NCBI GenBank assembly: GCA_036658435.1
Contig: JAVXEO010000040.1
Location: forward strand, 1-23,041
Reading direction: 5' to 3'
DNA length: 23,041 nucleotides
From: DIGJ01 sp036658435
GTDB taxonomy: Bacteria > Bacillota > Clostridia > Lachnospirales > Lachnospiraceae
The translations under genes were made by a program, and so were the position numbers. The notes beneath the pieces are model-generated. The model was given only the letters and a program-made list of their open reading frames with translations. It made no database searches and was not told the DNA's origin. Below are positions 22,802 to 23,041 of this stretch, one piece after another. The first letter of the stretch is position 1, and each line of letters begins with the position of its first letter.

Positions 22802-22884
22802 GCGGATATGGCGGAATGGCAGACGCATCAGACTCAAAATCTGACGAGGGCGACCTTGTGTGGGTTCAAGTCCCACTATCCGCA
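22802..22884 (+). tRNA. tRNA-Leu (anticodon CAA)
   Basis: An 83-nt class II tRNA. Acceptor GCGGATA (22802-22808) pairs with TATCCGC (22877-22883), discriminator A22884. Anticodon stem TCAGA/TCTGA (22828-22832, 22840-22844) with loop CTCAAAA, anticodon CAA at 22835-22837, reading UUG. The 15-nt variable arm (22845-22859) and T stem GTGGG/CCCAC with loop TTCAAGT are complete. CCA is not encoded. Confidence 0.97.
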
Positions 22885-22904
22885 TTCAATAAGACAAAAA
22901 AAAT

Positions 22905-22955
22905 AAGACCAATTCTTTTATCCCCTTTGTGGGATGAGAGGATGGGTCTTTTTTT
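22905..22955 (+). terminator. Long hairpin terminator after tRNA-Leu
   Basis: AAGACC (22905-22910) with GGTCTT (22945-22950), one A-G mismatch, then a 13-bp inner stem (22912-22924 with 22931-22943, three G-U pairs) and a T7 tail (22949-22955). The final T overlaps the start of the repeat element. Confidence 0.9.
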
Positions 22956-23041
22956 GTAATAGGAAAGTACTCCTATTACATAAAATCGCTCCGCTGTGGG
23001 TGCGCACGCTGCGCTAAGGAATATGCTTTGGCGCGAGAGTC
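22955..23041 (+). repeat. Second copy of the structured GC-rich repeat (cut by the window end)
   Basis: Starts with a perfect hairpin TGTAATAGGA (22955-22964), AAGTAC, TCCTATTACA (22971-22980). Bases 22971-23041 then match 1-71 at 69 of 71 positions in the same orientation. The inner stem GCGCA/TGCGC is here fully Watson-Crick. The 9-bp hairpin seen in the left copy is cut off. Combined with the left copy, the full element is at least about 110 bp. Confidence 0.8.

Noticed and set aside
22802..22884. tRNA-Leu 3' end as an integration (att) site
   Set aside because: No integrase gene and no duplicate of the tRNA 3' end is found in the window.
1..23041. Terminal repeats as evidence of a circular plasmid or phage genome
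   Set aside because: The copies differ at two positions, are intergenic structured repeats, and all genes are chromosomal housekeeping genes.

Overview
The window is AT-rich, tightly packed housekeeping DNA from a low-GC Firmicute. The best fit is a spore-forming, acetate-producing anaerobe of the Clostridia, most likely Lachnospiraceae. This rests on a YlbJ-type sporulation membrane protein behind a SigE-like promoter, a class I pta-ackA pair, two DegV lipid-binding proteins, the Cys4 form of ribosomal protein L32, and strong AGGAGG ribosome-binding sites. I see no phage, IS element, CRISPR array or obviously foreign gene block.

Layout. Bases 1-86 hold part of a GC-rich structured repeat. 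Bases 142-1923 are an rsmD-coaD-coiled-coil operon. Bases 1906-4040 (minus strand) carry tmcAL and then ylbJ. Bases 4183-7469 carry degV, pta and ackA, and 7486-8269 carry yceD and rpmF. This first third resembles the Bacillus ylbH-coaD-ylbJ-ylbM-yceD-rpmF neighbourhood, but ylbJ and tmcAL are inverted and degV-pta-ackA is inserted. Bases 8327-9445 (minus strand) encode a YprB-like RNase H-fold exonuclease. Bases 9588-14436 form a probable operon: a CmpB-type membrane protein, cardiolipin synthase, a small zinc-ribbon YvyF-like protein, ruvA, ruvB and zapA, closed by a hairpin terminator. Bases 14506-19604 carry a long U32 peptidase/RlhA-type protein and an FtsW/RodA-PBP glycosyltransferase-transpeptidase pair. 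Bases 19751-22704 carry single-gene units: a Nudix hydrolase, a cyclophilin (minus strand), a Crp/Fnr regulator and a second degV. A tRNA-Leu(CAA) with a strong terminator follows. The window ends inside a second copy of the repeat seen at base 1.

How the genes work together. Pta and AckA turn acetyl-CoA into acetate plus ATP. The two DegV proteins, CoaD and cardiolipin synthase touch acyl, CoA and membrane lipid metabolism. TmcAL, RsmD, L32, the U32 protein and the tRNA serve the translation machinery. RuvAB handles Holliday junctions, while ZapA and the FtsW/RodA-PBP pair serve division or wall growth. The regulatory DNA is unusually legible. Most transcription units have a near-consensus SigA promoter with 17-bp spacing, and several of these have a dyad on or next to them.

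The least ordinary items are the 69/71-identical structured repeat at both ends of the window, a SigE-like promoter for ylbJ, operator-like palindromes at degV, pta, the Nudix gene and the second degV, a Crp/Fnr gene without a normal start codon, and a cardiolipin synthase whose second HKD motif ends in Glu. I do not see a clearly new multi-gene system.
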